A DNA stretch of 64,000 nt from the NCBI RefSeq assembly GCF_047303325.1, contig NZ_JBKBEX010000017.1, positions 1-64,000 of the forward strand, given 5' to 3'. Under the pieces are notes generated by a model. The model was not told where the DNA came from, ran no database searches, and saw only the letters and a program-made list of their open reading frames with translations. The position numbers and the translations under genes are program-made. Within the stretch, counting starts at the first letter, position 1. Each line of letters begins with the position of its first letter. Positions 54,531-61,725 of this stretch are shown one piece after another. The DNA is from Polaromonas sp047303325 (GTDB lineage: Bacteria; Pseudomonadota; Gammaproteobacteria; Burkholderiales; Burkholderiaceae_C).

Positions 54531-55784
54531 ATGACAACACATTACGACACCCTCGAACACCGGCCGCACGCAGAGCGCGAAGCCGCCCAGTTCGCCACGC
54601 TGCCGCAGCAGGTCGCGCACGCACAGTCCCACGCGCCGGCTTTTGCCGGCATCCTCAAAGGCGTGGACGCCTCGGCCGTCACTTCGCGCGCGGCGCTGGC
54701 GCGCCTGCCGGTCACGCGCAAGTACGAGCTGCTGGCGCTCCAGCAGGCCTCGCGCGAAGCGGGCGGCGATCCTTTTGGCGGCTTCAGCGCGCTGCGTTAT
54801 GGCGCCGCCATGCCGCGCGTCTTCGCCAGCCCCGGCACGATTTACGAGCCCGACAGCACACGCAAGGACTACTGGCGCATGGCGCGGGCGCTGCACGCCG
54901 CGGGCTTCAGGGCCGGGCAGCTGGTGCACAACTGCTTCAGCTACCACTTCGTGCCGGCCGGCACCATGATGGAAAGCGGCGCCCATGCGCTGGGCTGCAC
55001 CGTCTTCCCCGGCGGCACCGGCCAGACCGAGCAGCAGGTGCAGGCCATGGCCGAGCTCAAGCCCGTCGGTTATGTCGGCACGCCCAGCTTCCTCAAAATC
55101 ATTGTCGACAAGGCCGCCGAGATGAAAATCGGCCTGCCCAGCGTGACGCGCGCCATGGTCTCGGGCGAAGCCTGCCCGCCCAGCCTGCGCGACTGGTTCG
55201 CCGAGCACGGCATTGCCGCCTACCAGTGTTATGCCTCGGCCGACCTGGGCCTGATCGCCTATGAAACCGAGGCCCGCGAAGGCCTGGTGCTCGACGAAGG
55301 CGTGATTGTGGAAATCGTGCGCCCCGGCACCGGCGACCCGGTCGCCGAGGGCGAGGTCGGCGAGCTGGTCGTCACCACGCTCAACCCCGACTACCCGCTG
55401 ATCCGCTTCGGCACCGGCGACCTGTCGGCCGTGCTGCCCGGCAGCTGCCCCACGGGCCGCAGCAACACCCGCATCAAGGGCTGGATGGGCCGGGCCGACC
55501 AGACCGTCAAGGTGCGCGGCATGTTTGTGCACCCCGGCCAGGTCGCCGACATCGCCAAACGCTTTCCCGAAGTGCTCAAGGCCAGGCTGGTGGTCAGCGG
55601 CGAAATGGCCAACGACAGCATGCACTTCCAGGCCGAGGCGGCGTCCGTCCCCGAGGGGCTGGACCAGCGCATAGCCGACGCCATACGCGACGTCACCAAG
55701 CTGCGCGGCACCGTGCAGCTGCTGGCGCCCGGCAGTCTCCCCAACGATGGCAAGGTTATTGAGGACGCACGAAGTTACAAGTGA
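54531..55784 (+). CDS. PaaK-like AMP-dependent CoA ligase
   Basis: A 417-aa ANL enzyme of the phenylacetate-CoA ligase group. The family has short P-loops; here the sequence shows KPVGYVGTPSFLKII, AMVSGEACPPSLRDWFAEHG (adenylate-binding), YQCYASADLGLIAYETE and the hinge LIRFGTGDLSAVL, followed by the C-terminal lid with KVRGMFVHPGQVADI. The substrate is likely an aryl or acyl acid. It follows the ABC operon after repeat copy B. Start 54531 (MTTHYD) is preferred over 54480, whose extra residues are encoded by repeat-adjacent DNA. It is the second CoA ligase in the locus. Confidence 0.88.
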   Translation: MTTHYDTLEHRPHAEREAAQFATLPQQVAHAQSHAPAFAGILKGVDASAVTSRAALARLPVTRKYELLALQQASREAGGDPFGGFSALRYGAAMPRVFASPGTIYEPDSTRKDYWRMARALHAAGFRAGQLVHNCFSYHFVPAGTMMESGAHALGCTVFPGGTGQTEQQVQAMAELKPVGYVGTPSFLKIIVDKAAEMKIGLPSVTRAMVSGEACPPSLRDWFAEHGIAAYQCYASADLGLIAYETEAREGLVLDEGVIVEIVRPGTGDPVAEGEVGELVVTTLNPDYPLIRFGTGDLSAVLPGSCPTGRSNTRIKGWMGRADQTVKVRGMFVHPGQVADIAKRFPEVLKARLVVSGEMANDSMHFQAEAASVPEGLDQRIADAIRDVTKLRGTVQLLAPGSLPNDGKVIEDARSYK

Positions 55785-55950
55785 AGCCCCCACGCTTTTC
55801 ACTGCGCCTTCGGCTTCGTGTAATGCGCGAGGCCTTGCAGGCCGCGGCTCGCGAGACGCTTCGCCTCTGTCGCCCGTCCAAGCCTGCGCAGGCAGGCTTG
55901 GAGCCGCGGGCTCCAGCCCCTCGGGGGCGCTGCGCCTGCGGCCCCTGCTG
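55785..55950 (+). repeat. Dispersed palindromic intergenic repeat, copy C with insert
   Basis: Starts GAAGCCCCCACGC, like copy B, carries an extra stretch with the hairpin CCAAGCCTGCGCAGGCAGGCTTGG, and ends with CCCCTCGGGGGCGCTGCGCC and TGCGGCCCCTGCTGGC. The full gap from 55785 to 56089 (305 bp) holds only this element and the inverted repeat at 56014-56050. Confidence 0.65.
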
Positions 55951-56013
55951 GCCTGAACGCCCGAAACCAGGGCCGCTTTTAAGGCCAGAAAAGCCCCGCC
56001 ATGAAGGGGATAG

Positions 56014-56050
56014 CCCTTACGTAGTTCCCGCGATGCTGGGGCGGTAAGGG
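56014..56050. promoter_or_regulatory. Inverted repeat upstream of the first Bug receptor gene
   Basis: CCCTTAC (56014-56020) and GTAAGGG (56044-56050) form a perfect 7-bp inverted repeat with a 23-bp spacer, ending 39 bp before the ATG at 56090. Arm centres are 30 bp apart, about three helical turns, as for a dimeric or tetrameric activator. No regulator gene is adjacent. Confidence 0.45.
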
Positions 56051-56089
56051 GACCGTAAACTTGGCGCCTTCAGAATCAAGGAGACGCTC

Positions 56090-57082
56090 ATGAAACGCCT
56101 GTTAGTCCTCGCCGCCGCCGCAACGGCCATGTTTGCCGCGCACGCGCAATCCGCCTTCCCCAGCTCCAAGCCCATCAGCCTGGTGGTGCCCTTCGCGGCC
56201 GGCGGCCCGACCGACCGCGTGGCCCGCGACCTGGCCGAAGCCATGCGCAAGGCCATGGGCGGCAACGCCAACTTCGTCGTTGAAAACGTCAACGGCGCCG
56301 GCGGCACCATAGGCGTCGCCAAGGTGGCACGCGCCGCCCCCGACGGCCACACCCTGCTCGTCCACCACATCGGCATGGCCGCCGCGCCCGCCCTGTACCG
56401 CAAGCTGCCGTACAAGATGCCCGACGATTTTGAGTACCTCGGCATGATCAACGAAGTGCCCATGACCATCATCGGCAAGCCGCAGTTGCCCGCCAACAAC
56501 TACCGCGACTTCGAGAACTACATCCGCGCCAACTCCGGCAAGCTCAACATCGCCCACGCCGGCCTGGGTTCCGCATCGCACCTGTGCGGCCTGATGTGGC
56601 AATCGGCCATCAAGGCCAAGGACGCGATGACCACCATCCCCTTCGGCGGCACCGCGCCGGCCATGAATGCGCTGGTCGGCGGCCAGGTCGACATGATGTG
56701 CGACCAGACCACCAACACCACCGGCCAGATCGAAGCCGGCCGCGTCAAGGCCTTTGCCGTCACCACCGCCAAGCCGCTGAGCAACAACAAGCTGCTCAAA
56801 GACTACCCCACGCTGCAGGAAATGGGATTGAAGGGCTTTGACCTGACCATCTGGCACGGCCTCTATGCGCCCAAGGGCACGCCCCCGGCCGTGCTGGCCC
56901 AGCTCAACACCGCGCTGAAGGCCGCCCTGAAAGACCCCGACTTCATCAAGAAGCAGGAAGGCCTGGGCGCCGTCGTGGTGACCGACAAGCGCGTGGAGCC
57001 CGCGGCCCACAAGGCTTTTGTGATCGCCGAGATGAACAAGCTCAAGCCAGTGATCGAAGCCGCCGGCAAGTTTGCCGACTGA
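56090..57082 (+). CDS. Bug-family periplasmic solute receptor (tripartite tricarboxylate type)
   Basis: A 330-aa secreted receptor. The signal peptide LLVLAAAATAMFAAHAQS is followed by the conserved Bug start PISLVVPFAAGGPTDRVARD and VVENVNGAGGTIGVAKVARA, the carboxylate-binding beta-hairpin region. HAGLGSASHLCGLMWQ and FGGTAPAMNALVGGQVDMMCD are typical. Bug proteins bind dicarboxylates, aromatic acids or amides. No TctA/TctB membrane genes are adjacent, so it depends on a distant transporter. GGAG precedes the ATG. Confidence 0.93.
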   Translation: MKRLLVLAAAATAMFAAHAQSAFPSSKPISLVVPFAAGGPTDRVARDLAEAMRKAMGGNANFVVENVNGAGGTIGVAKVARAAPDGHTLLVHHIGMAAAPALYRKLPYKMPDDFEYLGMINEVPMTIIGKPQLPANNYRDFENYIRANSGKLNIAHAGLGSASHLCGLMWQSAIKAKDAMTTIPFGGTAPAMNALVGGQVDMMCDQTTNTTGQIEAGRVKAFAVTTAKPLSNNKLLKDYPTLQEMGLKGFDLTIWHGLYAPKGTPPAVLAQLNTALKAALKDPDFIKKQEGLGAVVVTDKRVEPAAHKAFVIAEMNKLKPVIEAAGKFAD

Positions 57083-57120
57083 TTGACTGTCTCGCTGACC
57101 AACGTCGCTTTCTGACTGCC

Positions 57121-57156
57121 AAGCCGCCCGGTTCACGCCGGGCGGCTTTTTCTTTT
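57121..57156 (+). terminator. Rho-independent terminator between the two Bug genes
   Basis: AAGCCGCCCGG, loop TTCACG, CCGGGCGGCTT form an 11-bp stem followed by TTTCTTTT. It lies 39 bp after the first receptor stop, so the two tandem receptor genes are probably separate transcription units. Confidence 0.88.
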
Positions 57157-57253
57157 AAGGCGCCCGGGTTTAACCCCCTTGAAGCTCCGGCAGGTGCACG
57201 CTATCTTCATGCGACCCCCCGGCCGACTGCCGGCCATCCCCTGGAGACATTTC

Positions 57254-58279
57254 TTGAACAAACACCCATCCCTGCTTCGCGGCGCCACCTTCTTCGCCAC
57301 CGCACTCACCGCCCTCAGCACCTTCATGGCCACCCCCTCGGCCTGGGCGCAAAGCGCCAACTGGCCCACCAGGCCCGTCAAAATCGTCGTGCCCTTCGCG
57401 CCCGGCGGCACCACCGACATCCTGGCCCGCGCCATGGCACCTGAACTCTCAAAAGCCTTCGGCCAGCCCTTTGTCGTCGAGAACCGCGCCGGCGCCGGCG
57501 GCAACATAGGCGCCGACATCGTCGCCAAGTCCACACCCGACGGCTACACGCTCCTCATGGGCACCGTAGGCACGCACGGCATCAACAAATCGCTGTACAG
57601 CAAGATGGCCTACGACCCGCAAAAAGACTTTGCGCCCATAACCCTCGTCGCCGGCGTGCCCAACGTCATGGTCGTCAACACCGAAAAAGCCAAAGCCGCC
57701 GGCATCAACAATGTCTTGGACTTCATACGCGCAGCCAAAGCCAAACCCGGCACCTTCAACATGGCCTCCAGCGGCAACGGCACCTCCATCCATCTGGCCG
57801 GTGAGCTCTTCAAAACCATGAGCGGCACCTACATGACCCACTTCCCCTACAGCGGCTCAGGCCCCGCGCTACTTGCTTTAGTGGGCGGCGACATGGACGT
57901 CATGTTCGACAACCTGCCCTCCTCCATGGCCCTCATCAAGTCCGGAAAATTGAAAGCATTAGCCGTCACCAGCTCGGAACGCTCAGCCGCCCTGCCCGAC
58001 ATCCCCACCATAGAACAAGCCGGCGGCCCCGCCCTGAAAGGCTACGACGCCAGCTCCTGGTTCGGCCTGCTCGCCCCCGCAGGCACACCGCCCGACATCG
58101 TCAACCGCATTCAGCAGGAAGCATCCAAGGCGCTGGGCACGCCGGCGATGAAAGAAAAACTCCTCGCGCAGGGCGCGATTCCCTCGGGTAATACGCCGGC
58201 GCAGTTCACGGCTTTTATCAATGCTGAGCACAAGAAGTGGGCGCAGGTGGTGAAGGCTTCTGGGGCGAAGGTGGATTGA
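57254..58279 (+). CDS. Second Bug-family solute receptor, probable TTG start
   Basis: A 341-aa receptor. TTG 57254 is chosen because GGAG (57243-57246) lies seven bases upstream and a normal signal peptide follows (ATFFATALTALSTFMATPSAWA). The ATGs at 57179 and 57209 would give an abnormal Arg/Pro-rich leader. Mature features: RPVKIVVPFAPGGTTDILAR, VVENRAGAGGNIGADIVAKS and FNMASSGNGTSIHLAGE. It resembles its neighbour but differs clearly, so it is an older duplication or separate recruitment. The ligand is unknown. Confidence 0.9.
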   Translation: MNKHPSLLRGATFFATALTALSTFMATPSAWAQSANWPTRPVKIVVPFAPGGTTDILARAMAPELSKAFGQPFVVENRAGAGGNIGADIVAKSTPDGYTLLMGTVGTHGINKSLYSKMAYDPQKDFAPITLVAGVPNVMVVNTEKAKAAGINNVLDFIRAAKAKPGTFNMASSGNGTSIHLAGELFKTMSGTYMTHFPYSGSGPALLALVGGDMDVMFDNLPSSMALIKSGKLKALAVTSSERSAALPDIPTIEQAGGPALKGYDASSWFGLLAPAGTPPDIVNRIQQEASKALGTPAMKEKLLAQGAIPSGNTPAQFTAFINAEHKKWAQVVKASGAKVD

Positions 58280-58422
58280 GGGTTGAGGCCTCTGCAGCGC
58301 CTACCTCCACAGCGCTGCGACCCTGTGGCGTTGATTTTTTCTGGGCGAGCATTGCCTTGGACTGGCGAATTGACAATGATTTGACAGGCCTTCGATCGTC
58401 AATCACATCGAGCATCTTGAAG

Positions 58423-59157
58423 TTATCGCCCGCGGAGTACATCTCCTGTCAACTGCAGTAGGTTGCGTCGGCGAGCGGCCTGAACGTGGCGCTCTAGGCG
58501 AATGAGGTGGACAAAAAAGTTTTCTCCATCCAAAACGAAGGCGTCGACACACGAAGAAATGACTGTCGCAACATCTGTTTTTTTTGTATTTTCGTCAATC
58601 GCCTGCATCACTTTTACGATCCCCTCGAGACCCAATAAGATCTGTGCGGCCGAAGCGCGAAAAGCCACAGTGGAAAGCGCGATTGCCGGTCCCAGGTGTG
58701 CCGCATCGCTGTCGCTAATAAAGGTTTTTCCATCCATCAGGTACTGGCGAGTTGTCACAAATCCGTCCAGGCCTGCCTCGAATACGGCCGAGGTCATAGA
58801 GGATTTGTCAAAGCCTTTCCCGTCGTCCACGACTTTCTGCAGTGCCTCTTTGATCTTTGCTCTTATCTCATCCCGTTTTCCGACGTTCTCCGTATGTTGG
58901 GTATTAAACGCCTCGCGTCCCCGCATCAAGGATTCGGTGAGTTTCTTTTCGCGTTCTTCGATAGTGTTATAGAGCTGTACAGCATGGAGGTGCCGTACAA
59001 CCAGCCCCTTCCAATGCATCACATAGGCTTGGAGCTGGCCCAGCATGATCTGTCGTTTGAGCGCAGCCTGAACTGCCTCCTTCACATAGATCGCTGCGAT
59101 GGCTCCTACCCCACCGATCACAAGAGGCCAAAAAACTGAGTTTTCTTCTGCAGCCAT
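58423..59157 (-). CDS. Membrane-anchored helical protein of the defence-like cluster, unknown function
   Basis: A 244-aa protein, not recognised. One N-terminal transmembrane helix (FWPLVIGGVGAIAAIYV, about residues 8-25) is followed by a soluble, strongly helical region with coiled-coil-like charge pattern (EEREKKLTESLMRGREAF, EIRAKIKEALQKVVDD), then a mixed region without known motif. AGGAGGAG precedes ATG 59157. It is the last gene of the leftward run after the PHP-ATPase and Mrr-NACHT genes (105-bp gap) and shares their lower GC. Role as an effector, anchor or immunity partner is speculative. Confidence 0.65.
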   Translation of the reverse strand: MAAEENSVFWPLVIGGVGAIAAIYVKEAVQAALKRQIMLGQLQAYVMHWKGLVVRHLHAVQLYNTIEEREKKLTESLMRGREAFNTQHTENVGKRDEIRAKIKEALQKVVDDGKGFDKSSMTSAVFEAGLDGFVTTRQYLMDGKTFISDSDAAHLGPAIALSTVAFRASAAQILLGLEGIVKVMQAIDENTKKTDVATVISSCVDAFVLDGENFFVHLIRLERHVQAARRRNLLQLTGDVLRGR

Positions 59158-59262
59158 CAATGCTCCTCCTCGTGGTTTTGGCGCGTGCTGCTCCGACAGA
59201 CTGGCTCAGGTGATGAGAAATCGCGTGACCGTCTGTATTTATGGAGACTGCTAGCCGCGCTT

Positions 59263-61701
59263 CTAACCAGGGCTTTCAGTTCGCGTGCTAAACGGCGCTA
59301 TTACGTGACGTCGACCAGCAGCAGCACCGCGGCGATCAGTTCCTACGATTTTGAAATGCCGATGAGTTGCGTTTAGAAATTGACTGTATTCGCTTCTCGC
59401 CTGCTTCGGAATTTTCTGATAAACGAGATTAATTGGCAGCTCAATCTCATCAAATGCCGGCTCCTCATTGATCAGAGGTATGCGTTTCCACCCATCGTCA
59501 ATGTCACTAGACAACAGCAACGATGACTCCAAATGAGCCGCGGTTAGCTCCCAAAGGGTGCTCTTGTATCCGGTCCCCGATCTCCAAACCAAATAGCGAT
59601 TGTCTGGATGATTTTCGCGCCTCAGATCATTTTCAATCCATTTAGTTAAAAAGTCTTGAGTCTTCGTAGGTATGAGGAGATCTGCACCTGGTTGCTGGGA
59701 CCCCACCTTGTTTGCTGCAGCAAAATTGAGCGCACGAACAAGAATTGAAGACACGAGTTCGCTGGCGCTGATTGAGTCTCCGTTTTGAGCGCCATAAAGC
59801 GCAAGATAGCTCATTACCGCAACAGCAGCACTAGATTCAGCACCTGCCTCGATCTCATCCCGTAGAAGGCGCTGATACTTCGGCGCCCACTCTGTCGGGA
59901 CTTTATTTTCAGCGAAAGCTAACAGCAAAATAGCCAACGTCGAGGCTGGTAATGCAGAGCCAGGATCACTCTCAATCCGCATCCAGAGTCGCTCCATAAA
60001 CTCTGAAGATCTGGAAAATATAGCGAGGTAATTTAGACCAACAAGGCCAGTTTGCTCGGTAAGTGTTGCATACCATTTATCGAGAAAACTTTTGTCCGGT
60101 GCAAGTCCTATGAAGTTGCTGATCTCTTGGTTCAGAAATCGCGAGTAGGAGGTGTGCGTTGATGTATTGCTGACAAGGATCATTCGCTCTGCGACCAGAA
60201 ACTCTTGGAACGATCGATGCGAAAAGTACAGAACCCCGGCTTCCTTTTCGTCCGTCAGCGTAGAGACGATGTATTCATTTTGCTTTGCTTCGATGTCTGT
60301 AGCCCCACCGTCGGGCAGTGCTTCTAAAAGTTCTGGTGGCACATCATCTCGGTAAAAGCTGCCTTGACTCACTCCGGCCCGTGCCCACGCCCACCAAGCA
60401 AGGTCGCGCTGGAACGTTAGCCTGTTTTCAAGAGGAATCTCTCTACGTGCTCGCTTATGGATTTGATCGCGCTTAACCATTTCCTTGACGAAATGAGAGT
60501 ACAACGTGTATTCATCAAATCCATTGAAGTCAAAGACCGGATCGGCTGCAGCTTCGGCAATGAGCACCACATGCACGGGGCGTTTGAGTAAGTCATGCGG
60601 TACATGATTCATCACATCGTCCGTCCGAGAACTAACGGATGGTGTCAATTGGTCATGTCCAAGCGCTACTATCAGTACCTGCTGTAGAAGACTAACGGCT
60701 TCCTCTTTGGTAAAGAACGACAATCGCCACTCGAGCCAAGGTTTGTAGTGTGGTGACTGGATCGTTGTGCTACCAATCCGTTTGCGCCCCTTGAAGACCA
60801 GCTCACGCTCCTCCGATGGAAGTGCACTTGGTCGCCCCAGCAACATTACCTTCGCGCGTCCAGTCAAGAGACGGTTGAACTCCCTGAAGTTGGCTTCAAA
60901 GTCATGCGCACTCATCGCATGTTTCATCTCGTCGAACCCGTCGAGAATAATAAGGAGTCTTCCGAGTTGGTTTAGGTGCATTAAGGTATCGAAATGGTAT
61001 TTCGAGACGTTGTGCTTTGCGGTGAACTCCTTGCCGAAAAGCCCCTCTAATTGGGTTTCATGAACAACCTCGCCCAACCGAATTAGTATTGGTATTCGAT
61101 TGGTTGGATCAGCTAGGTACTTGTCGGCTGCGTAAGCTGCCACTTGTTCAGCGAGACTGGTTTTTCCTTGCCCGTACCCGCCGAGGACCGCGAGTCCTGG
61201 GTTATCGGGAGCGGCGATCCATTTCTCAATGGCTTCAAACGCGGGCTCGCTGTGTTCCTCAAATCGTGCTTGAATGTATCGACTAGAACTCGATTTCTTC
61301 GCTTCACGCAGCTTCTCGACGACTCCTCGAATTCCAAATAGCTGTTCAGCAAGCACTTCAAAAGTCAAATGTGCGTATGCAGGGAGAGCGCCCAAATATC
61401 CTTCAGCTGGTGCACTAATGGCTTTGCGACTAACTATGAGAACCTTATCGACGGATTTGGTCTGAACCATTGGTTCATATTTAGAGAAAATTTCTTGAAA
61501 ATCTGCCTTTGTTAGTGCGCCCTCATAGTTCTTGCACTCCACGGCGCACTTCAGCGACTTTCCCCAAGTATGTTCGGTGAAGGTGATATCCACCTTCGTC
61601 CCGTCGATCAGTTGCTCGGTCTTAACATCTGGGAATTGGGTGCGGAGCAGAGCCGCCACGGCATCACGAAACTTGTCACCAATTTCTAGTGTGGTTGCCA
61701 T
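59263..61701 (-). CDS. Mrr-like nuclease fused to a NACHT ATPase, probable antiphage protein
   Basis: An 812-aa STAND-type protein. Residues 1-125 form a restriction-endonuclease-like domain of Mrr type: Asp38 in TKVDITF and the E-x-K pair Glu55/Lys57 in CAVECKNYEG give a plausible PD-(D/E)xK site. The NACHT domain (about 165-400) has Walker A LGGYGQGKTS (Lys180) and Walker B LLIILDGFDE (residues 249-258), the typical NACHT form. FSHRSFQEFL (493-502) is the conserved winged-helix motif. Residues 510-812 are a helical sensor-like region without recognised repeats. In bacterial NACHT and Avs proteins, phage sensing activates the N-terminal nuclease. It starts 24 bp after the PHP-ATPase stop, so they are co-transcribed. 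Confidence 0.88.
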   Translation of the reverse strand: MATTLEIGDKFRDAVAALLRTQFPDVKTEQLIDGTKVDITFTEHTWGKSLKCAVECKNYEGALTKADFQEIFSKYEPMVQTKSVDKVLIVSRKAISAPAEGYLGALPAYAHLTFEVLAEQLFGIRGVVEKLREAKKSSSSRYIQARFEEHSEPAFEAIEKWIAAPDNPGLAVLGGYGQGKTSLAEQVAAYAADKYLADPTNRIPILIRLGEVVHETQLEGLFGKEFTAKHNVSKYHFDTLMHLNQLGRLLIILDGFDEMKHAMSAHDFEANFREFNRLLTGRAKVMLLGRPSALPSEERELVFKGRKRIGSTTIQSPHYKPWLEWRLSFFTKEEAVSLLQQVLIVALGHDQLTPSVSSRTDDVMNHVPHDLLKRPVHVVLIAEAAADPVFDFNGFDEYTLYSHFVKEMVKRDQIHKRARREIPLENRLTFQRDLAWWAWARAGVSQGSFYRDDVPPELLEALPDGGATDIEAKQNEYIVSTLTDEKEAGVLYFSHRSFQEFLVAERMILVSNTSTHTSYSRFLNQEISNFIGLAPDKSFLDKWYATLTEQTGLVGLNYLAIFSRSSEFMERLWMRIESDPGSALPASTLAILLLAFAENKVPTEWAPKYQRLLRDEIEAGAESSAAVAVMSYLALYGAQNGDSISASELVSSILVRALNFAAANKVGSQQPGADLLIPTKTQDFLTKWIENDLRRENHPDNRYLVWRSGTGYKSTLWELTAAHLESSLLLSSDIDDGWKRIPLINEEPAFDEIELPINLVYQKIPKQARSEYSQFLNATHRHFKIVGTDRRGAAAGRRHVIAPFSTRTESPG

Positions 61702-61725
61702 CTTTGCGTAAGTCCTGTGGTGCGG

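Noticed and set aside
58218..58442. Minus-strand ORF of 74 aa overlapping the second Bug gene end
   Set aside because: The start lies inside the neighbour's last codons with no usable ribosome spacing and the 3' half is shadow of the Bug gene; it could be a decayed tail of a former gene but this cannot be shown.
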